Positions 36,688 through 47,135 of a stretch of 64,000 nucleotides of DNA are shown here, piece by piece (the first letter of the stretch is position 1; each line of letters begins with the position of its first letter). Origin of the DNA: Dechloromonas sp. TW-R-39-2. GTDB taxonomy: Bacteria > Pseudomonadota > Gammaproteobacteria > Burkholderiales > Rhodocyclaceae. The DNA is taken from positions 3,398,268 to 3,462,267 of the forward strand of contig NZ_CP045202.1 in assembly GCF_016864195.1 (NCBI RefSeq), in the 5' to 3' direction. Position numbers and translations under genes: made by a program. The notes under the pieces were generated by a model. The model saw only the letters and a program-made list of their open reading frames with translations. It was not told the origin of the DNA and did not search any database.

Positions 36688-37416
36688 TCATGTTGGCACC
36701 CTCATCCCCAGGGCTATGGTTTTCAAACCTTCAAGCGGGAGATTGTCCGCCTGGATAAAGGGGATGACAAGGCCATTCGCCAGCAGACCAGCGTTTCCGC
36801 CGGAAAGAAGGCAGTTTCCCTGCCCGGCCGGCAAGCGCCGGCAGGCCCGCTCGATCGCACCCAGCTGGGCTTCGATGGCCCCTGAAACAATGGCGTCCTC
36901 GGTACATTGCGGGTAGCTGGCATACGTCCCGTCGGCCAACGGCAAAGCTGCGGTATCGCGCGCCAGCGAGCGGCGCATCAGATCGATCCCCGGCAGAATC
37001 AAACCGCCCAGGAAACGGCCTTCCGCATCCAGCGTATCGATCGTCGTTGCCGTCCCGGCCATGACGACTACGCAAGCCCCGGCCGACAATTGGCGGGCAC
37101 CAATCAGGGCGCACCAACGATCCACGCCGAGGCGTTCCGGAGTTTGGTAAAGATTTGTAATGCCGCAAGCATTTCGGCTGGATTTAACTTCCCGGACCAA
37201 TGCCGACCAGGGGCCGAGCGCCGACCGAATCCGTTCTGCCGCCAGATCCCCGGCCACGTTGGCCAGAAGAATCATTTCAGGCCTTGGCCATTGCGTTGTC
37301 AGCGCCGTCAGTCCGGCGACATCGACATGCGCGACAGCGCCCTGAGCCAACCAGTTCGGCCCTTCATGCAGACCCCACTTGAGGCGTGTATTACCGCTAT
37401 CGAGACACAGGATCAT
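36688..37416 (-). CDS. coaX: Type III pantothenate kinase CoaX
   Basis: 242 residues. N-terminal LCLDSGNTRLKWGLHEG is the P-loop-like site of the ASKHA fold; ERLGVDRWCALIGA and VVMAGTATTIDTLD are family motifs. It phosphorylates pantothenate to start CoA synthesis, uses no CoaA-type feedback, and needs a monovalent cation. Its start overlaps the birA stop (ATGA). The birA-coaX pair is common in betaproteobacteria. Confidence 0.93.
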   Translation of the reverse strand: MILCLDSGNTRLKWGLHEGPNWLAQGAVAHVDVAGLTALTTQWPRPEMILLANVAGDLAAERIRSALGPWSALVREVKSSRNACGITNLYQTPERLGVDRWCALIGARQLSAGACVVVMAGTATTIDTLDAEGRFLGGLILPGIDLMRRSLARDTAALPLADGTYASYPQCTEDAIVSGAIEAQLGAIERACRRLPAGQGNCLLSGGNAGLLANGLVIPFIQADNLPLEGLKTIALGMRVPT

Positions 37417-38204
37417 GCGCGACGCAGGCTGACATCGCCTGAGAAAATGCGCTCGACGCCACCGGGAGTCTCAAGCAGCAGGGCACCGTCGTCATCCACG
37501 CCCAGACAAAGCCCGGCTTGCGACTCGCCTTGCTCGGCAATAATCCGGACACTTTGCCCCTGCCAGGCATGGCGCCGTTGCCAATCCGTTTTGATGGCTG
37601 CGAAGCCGTCGACCGCAAAAGTCTCGAGCACCTCGGCCAGAGTGGTGAGAATTTCAGCCAGCACCTGATGACGATCCGGCAGGGCATGGAGCGCCTGACT
37701 CAACCCGCCCGCCGGCAACGACAAGTCAGCCGATGGTGCTTGCAGGTTGAGACCAATGCCGATGATTGCCTGCGTACCGCGCCGGTCGGTACTCAACTCG
37801 ACCAGAACACCGGCCAGCTTGGCGTACTCGCCTCCATGATGCAGCAGGACATCATTCGGCCATTTCAGACAAACCCCCACCGCCCCGAGATTTTCCAGGG
37901 CACGGGTCAGGGCGACGCCAACCGCCAGCGACAAACCGCTCAACCGGGAAAGCGGGCCGGAGAAGCGCCAGAGCAGCGAGAATGTCAGACCGGACTCGGC
38001 TTCCGACAGCCAGCTGCGCCCGCGCCGGCCACGCCCGGCACTTTGCCGGTCGGCGACAATCACCGTCCCCGCCGGAACACCGCGTTCGCTGCGACGCATC
38101 AACTCACTGCTGGTCGAGTCGCACTCATCCAGCGCATCAAGGTCAAAACGCCCGGCCAGAGGGCCAAGGCGGGATTTAATCAGTACAGGATCGATCAGTG
38201 CCAT
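37413..38204 (-). CDS. birA: Biotin-[acetyl-CoA-carboxylase] ligase, no DNA-binding domain
   Basis: 263 residues from MALIDPVLIK; the longer frame to 38342 overlaps ntrC. Catalytic motifs ADRQSAGRGRRGRSW and LKWPNDVLLHHG are intact, with the C-terminal SH3-like domain (GLCLGVDDDGALLLETPGG). There is no N-terminal winged-helix of the E. coli BirA type, so it should act only as a ligase and not as a biotin repressor. Confidence 0.93.
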   Translation of the reverse strand: MALIDPVLIKSRLGPLAGRFDLDALDECDSTSSELMRRSERGVPAGTVIVADRQSAGRGRRGRSWLSEAESGLTFSLLWRFSGPLSRLSGLSLAVGVALTRALENLGAVGVCLKWPNDVLLHHGGEYAKLAGVLVELSTDRRGTQAIIGIGLNLQAPSADLSLPAGGLSQALHALPDRHQVLAEILTTLAEVLETFAVDGFAAIKTDWQRRHAWQGQSVRIIAEQGESQAGLCLGVDDDGALLLETPGGVERIFSGDVSLRRA

Positions 38205-38214
38205 GCGGCCGATT

Positions 38215-39642
38215 TTACTCTGCCGCCGACTCCTTGCCGCCATCAATCCCGAGTTCGGCAATTTTTCGGGTAATCGTATTGCGCCCGATACCCAGCGCCA
38301 GCGCGGCTTCGATCCGGCGCCCGCCGGTATGCGCCAGCGCACGCGAAATCACGATCCGCTCGAATATCTGCGACAACACGCCGTGAACATCCTGGACACC
38401 GCGAGCCAGAAGACGATCGGTTTCACCTTCCAGAGCGCTTTCCCAATCACTGGCCAGGGTCATCGGCACCGAATCGCGCAGCTCGCCAGGCAAATCACCA
38501 ATTTCAACCTGCTGGGCCGGCGCCATGACCGTCAGCCAATGGCACAGGTTTTCGAGCTGGCGGACATTGCCCTGGAAATCGAGACCGGTCAGATATTTCA
38601 AGGCCGGCTCGGACAGGCGCTTGGCCTCAACGCCCAGTTCGCGGGCGCTTTTTTGCAGGAAATGTCGGGCGAGCAGGGGAATATCCTCGCGCCGCTCGCG
38701 CAGAGAAGGCAAGCGGACACGAATCACGTTCAGGCGATGGAACAAATCCTCGCGAAACAAGCCATCCTTGACGCGCGTTTCAAGGTTCTGGTGCGTCGCG
38801 GCAATCACGCGAACATTCGCCTTGATCGGCGAATGACCGCCAACCCGGTAGTAGTGACCGTCGGACAGCACGCGCAGCAAGCGCGTCTGCAGTTCCGACG
38901 GCATGTCGCCGATTTCATCAAGGAACAGCGTGCCGCCCTCGGCTTGTTCGAAGCGCCCGCGCCGTTGTGCCTGCGCCCCGGTAAAAGCGCCCCGCTCATG
39001 ACCAAAAAGTTCGGATTCGAGCAAATCCTTCGGGATGGCAGCCGTATTGATCGCAATGAACGGTTTGTCGGCTCGGGGACTGTGGCGATGCAGGGCATGC
39101 GCAACCAGCTCTTTACCGGAGCCGGATTCACCGTTGATCAACACAGTGGCATGCGACAGTGCCAGACGGCCAATGGCCCGGAATACCTCCTGCATGGCCG
39201 GCGCCTGTCCCAGGATTTCCGGAATCAACCCTTCTTCCTCGACCGCACCGCTTTGGTGCATTGACTCGTCGATTGCCCGCCGAATCAATTCAACGGCCTG
39301 ATCGACGTCGAAAGGCTTGGGCAGGTACTCGAAAGCGCCTCCCTGAAACGCAGCCACGGCACTTTCCAGATCCGAGTATGCCGTCATGATGATGACCGGA
39401 ACCGATGGGAAGCGTGTCTTCACCTCCTGCAACAATTCCAGCCCGGACTGGCCTGGCATACGGATATCGGACATCAGGACCTGCGGCGGCTCGACCCCCT
39501 GCTCAAGGTTGGAAATCGCCTCGCTGGCCGAGGCGTAACTCTTGAAAGGGATGCCCTCACGGGACAGGGTCTTTTCGAGGACCCAGCGGATAGAGCGATC
39601 GTCATCAACAATCCAGACTGGCTTCATGGGTACTTGGCTCAT
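38215..39642 (-). CDS. ntrC: Nitrogen regulation response regulator NtrC
   Basis: 475 residues. Receiver domain with the phosphorylation Asp at 59 (MSDIRMPG), which becomes Asp54 if translation starts at the ATG five codons later, as in the classical NtrC. The AAA+ domain has [14 protein letters not shown] (sigma-54 contact), FLDEIGDMP and the R-finger region; a Fis-type helix-turn-helix ends the protein ([18 protein letters not shown]). It activates sigma-54 promoters such as glnA under nitrogen limitation. Confidence 0.96.
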   Translation of the reverse strand: MSQVPMKPVWIVDDDRSIRWVLEKTLSREGIPFKSYASASEAISNLEQGVEPPQVLMSDIRMPGQSGLELLQEVKTRFPSVPVIIMTAYSDLESAVAAFQGGAFEYLPKPFDVDQAVELIRRAIDESMHQSGAVEEEGLIPEILGQAPAMQEVFRAIGRLALSHATVLINGESGSGKELVAHALHRHSPRADKPFIAINTAAIPKDLLESELFGHERGAFTGAQAQRRGRFEQAEGGTLFLDEIGDMPSELQTRLLRVLSDGHYYRVGGHSPIKANVRVIAATHQNLETRVKDGLFREDLFHRLNVIRVRLPSLRERREDIPLLARHFLQKSARELGVEAKRLSEPALKYLTGLDFQGNVRQLENLCHWLTVMAPAQQVEIGDLPGELRDSVPMTLASDWESALEGETDRLLARGVQDVHGVLSQIFERIVISRALAHTGGRRIEAALALGIGRNTITRKIAELGIDGGKESAAE

Positions 39643-39676
39643 TTTTGCGTTGTAATGGACCAGACCTTAGCAAGAC

Positions 39677-40747
39677 TCAAGCCTGCTCGACGGGCAGCCG
39701 CAGAATGAATACCGTCATGCCTGGTCGGCTGGTGCAATCGATCGTCCCATGGTGGTGCTGGACAAAATTCTGGGCGATGGTCAGACCCAGGCCATTGCCG
39801 CCATCCCGCCCGGAAACCAACGGGTAGAACATCCGTTCGCGGATCTCTTCGGGGATGCCCGGACCATTGTCGATCACCTTGATCTCCATCGCCAGGCGAT
39901 AGCGTTTTTTGGCCAGCGTGACCTGCCGCAAGGAACGTGTCCGCATGGTGATTTCACCGGTCCCGCCCATCGCCTGCGCCGCATTGCGGGCAATATTCAG
40001 CACCGCCTGGATCAATTGCTCACGATCGCCAACCAGCTCGGGCAGGCTGGTGTCGTAATCGCGACGCATGACCAGCGAACCAGGAAACTCGGCCGTCAGC
40101 AGACTGCGCACGCGTTCAAGAATCTCATGGATGTTGACCGTGGCAGGCAGCATCGCCCGGTGCGGCGTCAGCAGGCGCTGCATCAAATCCTGCAAACGGT
40201 CCGCTTCCTTGATGATGACCTGGGTATATTCCTTGAGCGATGGATTGGCCAACTCGTGCTCAAGCAACTGCGCCGCACCCCGAATGCCACCGAGCGGATT
40301 CTTGATTTCGTGCGCCAGGTTGCGGATCAACTCGCGATTGGCCTGCTGCTGTTCGATCAGCCGCTCTTCGCGCGTCGCTGCGAGATGATGTTCGATCGGC
40401 TGAAACTCTAGCAACAGACGAACGCCGGCGGCAATTTCCGGACGCAACGGCGTCACCGTGCAGTTCAAATGCAGCACCTGGCCATCGCTGCGCGTCAGCT
40501 CGATATTCTGGCCGGTATAACCCCAATTGTTGGCTAGGCCGTTGTCGAGCGCCGAACGCAGAATGGCCGAACAGGTGCAAACGCTCGACAGCGCCTTGCC
40601 AGCGACCGACCGACTACTGACCGCCAGCAGATTCTCGGCAGCCGGATTGAGATAGCGCAGCAACTGACCGTCATCGATCAGCAGTACGGCGGAGGCCAGC
40701 AGATCAAGGCCGGCAAAGGTCTGAGAGGAAGCGTCCATATCTTGCAT
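39677..40747 (-). CDS. ntrB: Nitrogen regulation sensor kinase NtrB
   Basis: 356 residues, soluble. An N-terminal PAS domain (to about residue 120) is followed by the H box RNLAHEIKNPLGGIRGAAQLLE and an HATPase domain with N box NIARNAAQAM, DNGPGIP and NGLGLTIAQ. It phosphorylates NtrC or, with PII bound, acts as a phosphatase. First gene of the ntrB-ntrC-birA-coaX-HD-GYP-EAL run; glnA is not directly next to it here. Confidence 0.95.
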   Translation of the reverse strand: MQDMDASSQTFAGLDLLASAVLLIDDGQLLRYLNPAAENLLAVSSRSVAGKALSSVCTCSAILRSALDNGLANNWGYTGQNIELTRSDGQVLHLNCTVTPLRPEIAAGVRLLLEFQPIEHHLAATREERLIEQQQANRELIRNLAHEIKNPLGGIRGAAQLLEHELANPSLKEYTQVIIKEADRLQDLMQRLLTPHRAMLPATVNIHEILERVRSLLTAEFPGSLVMRRDYDTSLPELVGDREQLIQAVLNIARNAAQAMGGTGEITMRTRSLRQVTLAKKRYRLAMEIKVIDNGPGIPEEIRERMFYPLVSGRDGGNGLGLTIAQNFVQHHHGTIDCTSRPGMTVFILRLPVEQA

Positions 40748-40838
40748 TGTAACGGCTTGGTCGACAGGAAAACGATTGCTTGCGTTACTGACCCATCGTT
40801 CATTATCATTCCAAGACTATCCTTGGCCCTCTTTGACC

Positions 40839-41927
40839 ATGCCCCTGACCGCCCCGTACCGCGCCCTGCTGTTGCTCGGCCTGACCGCTTCGCTGGCCGC
40901 CTGCAGCAACCATGACACGCCGCCACCGGCTGCCCGTACCGTACTGGTTCAGGCCGCCGCGACCGGACAATCCGGACCGGGCGTCTACACCGGGGAAATC
41001 CGCGCACGCCACGAAGTCGACCTGGCCTTCCGGGTAGCCGGCAAGCTGGCCAGCCGATTGGTCGATAGCGGCGCTGAGATCAAGGCCGGCCAGCCGCTGG
41101 CTCGCCTCGACCCGGCCGACCTTCAACTGGCCGCAGTCAGCGCCAAGGCCCAACTGGCTGCCGCAGAAAGCGAGTTCTCAACCGCCCAGGCCGAACGTGA
41201 GCGCTATGCCGGCCTGCTGGCCAAAAAATTTGTCAGCCAGGCGGCATTCGACGCCAAGGACAATGCGCTCAATGCCGCGCGCGGCCGCCTCGAACAAGCC
41301 CGCGCCCAAAGCCAGATCAGCAACAACCAGGCGACTTACGGCACACTGAGCAGCGAATATCCGGCGGTCGTCACCGCGGTGCTGGCCGATGCCGGGCAAG
41401 TGCTCGGCGCAGGCCAGGCCGTTTTCCGCATTGCCCGCCCCGAAGAAAAGGAAGTTGCCATTGCCATTCCGGAAGGTCGGATCGCCGAACTGAAAGCGGC
41501 CCGGAATATCACGGTCAACTTGTGGGCCGATGCAAAAATCAAATTGCCCGGCGAACTTCGCGAACTGTCCGCCGCCGCAGACCCGGCAACGCGAACCTAT
41601 GCGGCACGCATTCGGATCAAGAACCCGCCGCCCGAACTGCAGCTCGGCATGACGGCACGGGTGGTCCTCGACAGCGCGAGCAATGCCGCATTGCAAGTGC
41701 CGCTCGGTGCAGTCGTCGATAACGGGCAAGGCGCAACGGTCTGGGTCGCCGCCGACGGCAAGGCTCAGCCACGCCAGGTTCAGGTCAGCCAGTTCCGCGA
41801 AGATGGCGCCGTTATTTCGAGCGGCCTCCAGGCGGGCGAACTGGTGATTGTTTCCGGGGCCAGCAAACTGGTCGCCGGCCTGCCCGTGACCCCCAAAGCG
41901 GTCACCCCGCCCAACGGGCAGCGCTGA
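40839..41927 (+). CDS. RND efflux periplasmic adaptor (membrane fusion protein)
   Basis: 362 residues from ATG 40839. Lipoprotein-type signal MPLTAPYRALLLLGLTASLAAC. The adaptor layout is a barrel-sandwich/lipoyl half (AFRVAGKLASRLVDSGAEIKAG), an alpha-helical hairpin (AAAESEFSTAQAERERYAGL), and beta-barrel and membrane-proximal domains. It bridges the inner-membrane pump encoded next to an outer-membrane channel. No channel gene is adjacent, so it probably shares a TolC-type protein coded elsewhere. Confidence 0.93.
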   Translation: MPLTAPYRALLLLGLTASLAACSNHDTPPPAARTVLVQAAATGQSGPGVYTGEIRARHEVDLAFRVAGKLASRLVDSGAEIKAGQPLARLDPADLQLAAVSAKAQLAAAESEFSTAQAERERYAGLLAKKFVSQAAFDAKDNALNAARGRLEQARAQSQISNNQATYGTLSSEYPAVVTAVLADAGQVLGAGQAVFRIARPEEKEVAIAIPEGRIAELKAARNITVNLWADAKIKLPGELRELSAAADPATRTYAARIRIKNPPPELQLGMTARVVLDSASNAALQVPLGAVVDNGQGATVWVAADGKAQPRQVQVSQFREDGAVISSGLQAGELVIVSGASKLVAGLPVTPKAVTPPNGQR

Positions 41928-41930
41928 ATC

Positions 41931-44900
41931 GTGAGCCATCGATTCAACCTGTCCGACTGGACGCTGCACCACCGCACACTGGTCGGTTATTTTCTCTTTG
42001 CGCTCGCCCTGATGGGTGTTTTTGCCTACGGCAAGCTGAGCCAGTCGGAAGATCCGCCCTTTACCTTCAAACTGATGGTCATCCGCACGCAATGGCCGGG
42101 TGCTACAGCGCGCCAGGTTGAGCAGCAGCTGACTGAAAAAATCGAGAAGAAACTCCAGGAAACGCCGTATATCGACCGTGTTTCGAGTTATTCCCGCGCC
42201 GGCGAGTCGACCGTGATGTTCTTTGCCAAGGACAGCACGCCGCCGGCCCAGGTGCCCGATGTCTATTACCAGGTGCGCAAGAAAATCGGCGACATTCGCC
42301 ATACCTTGCCGGCCGGCATCCAGGGACCGTTTTTCAACGACGAGTTCGGCGACGTTTTCGGCAATGTTTACGCGTTGACCGCGGAAGGCCTCGATTATCC
42401 GCAACTGAAAGATGCCGCCGAGCGCATTCGCGACGAATTGCTCAGCGTGCCGAATGTCGGCAAGGTTGAGATTTTCGGCATTCAGGACGAAAAAATCTTC
42501 ATCGAACTGTCGAACGCCAAGTTGGCGACGCTGGGCATCGATCAAACAACGATTGTTCAGGCCTTGAACCAGCAGAATGCCGTGGCCGGTGCCGGCTTTT
42601 TTGAAACGGCGGAAGAGCGTATCCAGATTCGTCCCGGTGGTGCCTTCGATACGCTACAGGCGGTCGCCGACACCCAGATTCGCAGCGGCAACCGCAGCTT
42701 CCGGCTCGGTGACATCGCGACGGTCAGACGCGGAACGATCGACCCGCCGGCCACGCAAGTCCGCTATGGCGGCAAACAGGCCCTGGCCATCGGCGTGGCA
42801 ATGGCCAAGGGCGGCGACATCATCGTGCTGGGCAAGGATCTCGAAAAGCGCATTGCCAGCCTGCAGACTGGCTTGCCGCTCGGCCTCGAAATCGGTACGG
42901 CAGCAAGCCAGCCGGATGCGGTCAAGCGTTCGGTCCAGGCCTTCGTCCAGTCACTGGCCGAAGCCGTCATCGTTGTCCTGCTCGTCACGTTCGTCAGCCT
43001 TGGGCTGCGGGTCGGCATGGTCGTCGCCATCTCGATTCCGCTGGTTCTCGCTGCGACTTTCCTCGCCATGCAGTTCTTCAACGTCGGCCTGCACAAGGTG
43101 TCGCTGGGCGCCCTGGTCCTGGCGCTTGGCCTGCTGGTCGATGATGCGATCATCGCCGTCGAAATGATGTGGGTGAAGATGGAGCAGGGCTGGGAACGCA
43201 CCCGGGCGGCGTCATTTGCCTATACCAGCACGGCCGGCCCGATGCTGTCCGGAACGCTGGTCACGGTGGCCGGGTTCATTCCGATTGCGCTCGCCAAGTC
43301 ATCGACCGGCGAATATGCCTTCGCCTTCTTCCAGATCAACGCCGTTGCCCTGCTGATTTCGTGGCTCGCCGCCGTCGTCGCCATTCCCTGGCTCGGCTAC
43401 AAGCTGCTGCCCGACCCGCGTGCGCCCCACGTGCCGGGCATGATCGAACGCCGTTTGCCACGCCTCGCCCGACTGGCCGAGAAAATCGGCTTGTCCGGCC
43501 CGCCGCAGGGTGACGAGCACGATGTGTATGGCACACCGTTTTACCGCCGCTTCCGCCAACTGGTCGGCTGGTGCGTGCATCACCGCAAACTGGTGATCGC
43601 CATTACCGTGCTGCTTTTTGCGTTGTCGATTGTCGGCATGGGCAAAGTCCAGAAACAGTTCTTCCCGAATTCGACCCGCCTCGAGCTGAACGTCGAGCTA
43701 CGCCTGCCGGAAGGGGCGTCAATCGCCGCGACCGATGCCGAAACGCGCCGTCTGGAGCAGTGGCTGGATAAGGACAAGGCTGAGTTCGATCACTTCGAGC
43801 ACTACATCACTTACGTCGGCTCGGGTTCGCCACGCTACTACCTGGGCCTCGACCAACAATTGCCGGCGAGCAATGTCAGCCAGTTCGTCATCGTGACGCG
43901 CGATGTCGCGGCACGCGAAGCCTTGCGCGGTCGACTGATCCATTTGTTCGAAAATGACGGATTTGCCGCACGGGCCAACATTGCCCGCATCGAGAATGGT
44001 CCGCCGGTCGGTTACCCGGTCCAGTTCCGCGTTTCGGGTGACGATATCGACACTTTGCGCAAGACAGCCGCCCAGGTGGCCGAAATCATGCGCAGCGATC
44101 CGGAAATCTCGAACGTCAATTTCGACTGGAGCGAACTCTCGAAGGCAGTCGACATCGAGATCGACCAGGACAAGGCGCGGCTGCTCGGCGTTTCCAGCCA
44201 GGATCTCGCCGCACTGCTCAATATGTCGCTCAATGGCTACACCGTGACCAGCTATCGCGAAGGCCTGAAGAGCATCGATGTCGTGCTGCGCGGCGACCGT
44301 GAAGAACGCACCCATCTGTCGATGCTGCCCAATCTCTCGGTCCCGACACGCAGCGGCAAGAGCGTGCCGCTGAGCCAGATCGCCCGCCTCAAGCATGATT
44401 TCGAACCTGGCCTGATCTGGCGTCGCGACCGTCTGCCGACAATCACCGTGCGCGGCAACCTGTACGGCAAGATTCAGCCAGCCACGGTGGTCGACCGCAT
44501 CAATCCGGAAATTGCCAGGATTCAGGCAGCCCTGCCCGAAGGCTACCGCATCGCAACCGGCGGATCGGTCGAAGAGTCGGCCAAGGGCTCAAGTTCGGTC
44601 ATGGCCGGGATTCCGCTCTTCCTGCTCGCCGTGATCACCATCCTGATGATCCAGCTGCAAAGCGTTTCGCGCGTCGTCATGGTGCTGCTGACCGCGCCGC
44701 TGGGCATCATCGGGATTGCGCTCTTCCTGCTCGTCTTCCGCCAACCCTTCGGGTTCATGGCCCTGCTCGGCACCATCGCGCTATTCGGCATGATCATGCG
44801 CAATTCGGTGATCCTGGTTGATCAGATCGAACAGGATCTGGCGGCCGGCAAGCCCCGCTGGGAGGCCATTGTCGAATCGACGGTGCGCCGCTTCCGGCCG

Positions 44901-45077
44901 ATTGTGCTGACTGCGGCAGCGGCGGTGCTGGCGATGATTCCACTATCGCGCAACGACTTCTTCGGGCCGATGGCCGTGGCCATCATGGGCGGCCTGATCA
45001 TCGCCACCGCCCTGACCCTGCTGTTCCTGCCGGCGCTTTACGCCACCTGGTACAAGGTCAAGGCACCCGCGCCCTGA
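41931..45077 (+). CDS. RND efflux transporter, inner-membrane pump
   Basis: 1048 residues, typical for the HAE-type family, with a GTG start three bases after the adaptor stop. The usual twelve membrane segments flank two large periplasmic loops; segment 4 contains ALVLALGLLVDDAIIAVEMM with the paired Asp residues of the proton relay, and LLFLPALYATW ends the protein. Substrate cannot be told from the sequence. Convergent with the DUF4124 gene. Confidence 0.95.
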   Translation: MSHRFNLSDWTLHHRTLVGYFLFALALMGVFAYGKLSQSEDPPFTFKLMVIRTQWPGATARQVEQQLTEKIEKKLQETPYIDRVSSYSRAGESTVMFFAKDSTPPAQVPDVYYQVRKKIGDIRHTLPAGIQGPFFNDEFGDVFGNVYALTAEGLDYPQLKDAAERIRDELLSVPNVGKVEIFGIQDEKIFIELSNAKLATLGIDQTTIVQALNQQNAVAGAGFFETAEERIQIRPGGAFDTLQAVADTQIRSGNRSFRLGDIATVRRGTIDPPATQVRYGGKQALAIGVAMAKGGDIIVLGKDLEKRIASLQTGLPLGLEIGTAASQPDAVKRSVQAFVQSLAEAVIVVLLVTFVSLGLRVGMVVAISIPLVLAATFLAMQFFNVGLHKVSLGALVLALGLLVDDAIIAVEMMWVKMEQGWERTRAASFAYTSTAGPMLSGTLVTVAGFIPIALAKSSTGEYAFAFFQINAVALLISWLAAVVAIPWLGYKLLPDPRAPHVPGMIERRLPRLARLAEKIGLSGPPQGDEHDVYGTPFYRRFRQLVGWCVHHRKLVIAITVLLFALSIVGMGKVQKQFFPNSTRLELNVELRLPEGASIAATDAETRRLEQWLDKDKAEFDHFEHYITYVGSGSPRYYLGLDQQLPASNVSQFVIVTRDVAAREALRGRLIHLFENDGFAARANIARIENGPPVGYPVQFRVSGDDIDTLRKTAAQVAEIMRSDPEISNVNFDWSELSKAVDIEIDQDKARLLGVSSQDLAALLNMSLNGYTVTSYREGLKSIDVVLRGDREERTHLSMLPNLSVPTRSGKSVPLSQIARLKHDFEPGLIWRRDRLPTITVRGNLYGKIQPATVVDRINPEIARIQAALPEGYRIATGGSVEESAKGSSSVMAGIPLFLLAVITILMIQLQSVSRVVMVLLTAPLGIIGIALFLLVFRQPFGFMALLGTIALFGMIMRNSVILVDQIEQDLAAGKPRWEAIVESTVRRFRPIVLTAAAAVLAMIPLSRNDFFGPMAVAIMGGLIIATALTLLFLPALYATWYKVKAPAP

Positions 45078-45539
45078 TCAGCGCAGGTTGGCCAGTTCCT
45101 TCTGGATCGCCTGGATGTTGCGCTCATGCTGCGCCACGCGATCCCTGTAAGGCGCCACGCGATCGCGGCTGTCGGCCGCGCCCGGACGCACGGCTTCCTG
45201 CTCGGCCAGGTCCTTGCGCGCCTGATCGAGGCTGCGCTGCTCGCCGGACAACTCCTGCTCAAGGATATGCCGGCGATCGCCATCGCGGGCTTTCTGGGTA
45301 TCTTCCTGCACCTTGGGGAAGCCGGAAGGTGTCGGACTGGCCGAGGCGCGTGGCGCTTTCGGCGCTGGCACGGCGGTTTCCGGGCTGAGCGAGACAGCCT
45401 TGCAATTCTTGTCGAGACGTGACGTCGAAATAATGGTGCTGCCGCCATTGGCATCCGGGCATTTATAAATCGACTGGGCATGCGCAGGCAAACCACAGGC
45501 AAGCCCCAGAAGGGCAAAGGCAAAACGTGTCATTGTCAT
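45078..45539 (-). CDS. Exported DUF4124 protein with coiled coil
   Basis: 153 residues, signal peptide MTMTRFAFALLGLACGLPAHA. A short DUF4124-like segment, IYKCPDANGGSTIISTSRL, with Cys pair (KC and NC), is followed by a Pro/Ala linker and a long charged coiled coil (LEQELSGEQRSLDQARKDLA). Periplasmic, function unknown. Its last codon abuts the RND gene stop, convergent. Downstream of glnA, beyond a terminator. Confidence 0.78.
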   Translation of the reverse strand: MTMTRFAFALLGLACGLPAHAQSIYKCPDANGGSTIISTSRLDKNCKAVSLSPETAVPAPKAPRASASPTPSGFPKVQEDTQKARDGDRRHILEQELSGEQRSLDQARKDLAEQEAVRPGAADSRDRVAPYRDRVAQHERNIQAIQKELANLR

Positions 45540-45602
45540 TATTTCCTAGTGAAGCTTTAGTGTAGCGGACTTAAGTCCGACACCTCCATCCTGTAGACAA
45601 AA

Positions 45603-45626
45603 AAAGGGCGGGAAATCCCGCCCTTT
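45603..45626 (-). terminator. Rho-independent terminator of glnA
   Basis: A 10-bp perfect stem, AAAGGGCGGG with loop ATTT and CCCGCCCTTT on the minus strand, is followed by more T residues. It lies 19 bases after the glnA stop. Confidence 0.92.
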
Positions 45627-45644
45627 CTTGGGTACTGAACTCGC

Positions 45645-47060
45645 TTAGCAGGAGTAGTACAGATCGAACTCGACCGGGTGCGTGGTCATGCGAACGCGAT
45701 TGACTTCGTCCATCTTCAAGTTGATGAAGGACTCGATCCACTCGTTGGAGAACACACCACCACGGGTCAGGAACTCGTGGTCGGCTTGCAGGGCAGCCAG
45801 CGCTTCTTCGAGGGAAGCACAAACGGTCGGGATCAGTGCGTCTTCTTCCGGCGGCAGATCGTAAAGGTTCTTGTCAGCCGGATCGCCCGGGTGAATCTTG
45901 TTCTGGATACCATCCAGGCCGGCCATCAGCAGCGCGGCGAAGCACAGGTACGGATTGGCGATCGGATCCGGGAAGCGGGTCTCGATACGACGAGCCTTGG
46001 TGGAGGCAACGTACGGAATGCGGATGGAAGCCGAACGGTTCTTGGCGGAGTAAGCCAGCTTGACCGGTGCTTCGTAGTGCGGAACCAGACGCTTGTAGGA
46101 GTTGGTACCCGGGTTGGTGATGGCGTTCAGGGCCTTGGCGTGCTTGATGATGCCGCCGATGTAGAACAGGGCCAGTTCAGACAGACCGGCATAGCCGTCG
46201 CCGGCGAACAGGTTCTTGCCGTCTTTCCAGATCGACTGGTGAACGTGCATGCCGGAACCGTTGTCGCCAACGATGGGCTTCGGCATGAAGGTGGCGGTCT
46301 TGCCGTACTGGTGGGCAACATTGTGCACCACGTACTTCAGGATCTGGGTCTGGTCGGCACGCTTGACCAGGGTGTTGAACACGGTACCGATTTCGCACTG
46401 ACCGGCAGTGGCGACTTCGTGGTGGTGAACTTCAACCGGGCAGCCGAGGGCTTCCAGGGTCAGGACCATGGCCGAACGGATGTCGTGCAGGCTGTCGACC
46501 GGGGGAACCGGGAAGTAGCCGCCCTTGACGGTCGGACGGTGGCCGGTGGCGCCATTGCCGTCGTTCTTTTCGCCCGAACCCCAAGCCGCTTCAGCGGAAT
46601 GGATCTTCAGGTTGCAACCGGACATGTCGACATTCCATTCGACGCCGTCGAAGATGAAGAATTCGGGTTCCGGACCGAAGTAGGCGGTGTCGCCAATGCC
46701 GGAGGACTTCAGGTAGGCTTCAGCGCGCTTGGCGATGGAGCGCGGGTCACGGTCGTAACCACGGCCATCGGCCGGATCAACGACGTCACAGGTCAGGACG
46801 ACGGTGGTTTCGTCGAAGAACGGATCGATGTAGGCGGTCGCCGGATCCGGGTTCAGTTGCATGTCGGAGGCTTGAATGCCCTTCCAGCCAGCGATGGAGG
46901 AACCGTCGAAAGCGTGGCCGTTTTCGAACTTGTCTTCGCTGAAGGCGGAAACCGGCACGGTGACGTGCTGTTCTTTGCCACGGGTATCGGTGAAACGGAA
47001 ATCGACGAACTTCGCGTCATTTTCCTTGATCAGATTGAGTACGTCTTGCGGGGTTGCCAT
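45645..47060 (-). CDS. glnA: Glutamine synthetase, type I (GSI-beta)
   Basis: 471 residues. Motifs include [27 protein letters not shown] and NLYDLPPEE, in which Tyr400 is the adenylylation site used by GlnE, marking the regulated GSI-beta form. It makes glutamine from glutamate, ammonia and ATP as a dodecamer. Transcription should come from the sigma-54 promoter and paired NtrC-type sites upstream; the gene stands alone, with ntrBC about 5 kb away. Confidence 0.97.
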   Translation of the reverse strand: MATPQDVLNLIKENDAKFVDFRFTDTRGKEQHVTVPVSAFSEDKFENGHAFDGSSIAGWKGIQASDMQLNPDPATAYIDPFFDETTVVLTCDVVDPADGRGYDRDPRSIAKRAEAYLKSSGIGDTAYFGPEPEFFIFDGVEWNVDMSGCNLKIHSAEAAWGSGEKNDGNGATGHRPTVKGGYFPVPPVDSLHDIRSAMVLTLEALGCPVEVHHHEVATAGQCEIGTVFNTLVKRADQTQILKYVVHNVAHQYGKTATFMPKPIVGDNGSGMHVHQSIWKDGKNLFAGDGYAGLSELALFYIGGIIKHAKALNAITNPGTNSYKRLVPHYEAPVKLAYSAKNRSASIRIPYVASTKARRIETRFPDPIANPYLCFAALLMAGLDGIQNKIHPGDPADKNLYDLPPEEDALIPTVCASLEEALAALQADHEFLTRGGVFSNEWIESFINLKMDEVNRVRMTTHPVEFDLYYSC

Positions 47061-47135
47061 AAGCGTCAGTCTCCTAAGAAAACAAGTTGCCGGACGATCC
47101 GGCAGAAATCACAATAAGTCGAACGCAGAGGATTT

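Noticed and set aside
45678..47117. 479-codon plus-strand frame across glnA
   Set aside because: Antisense shadow of glnA; it also runs into the glnA leader without a coding pattern of its own.
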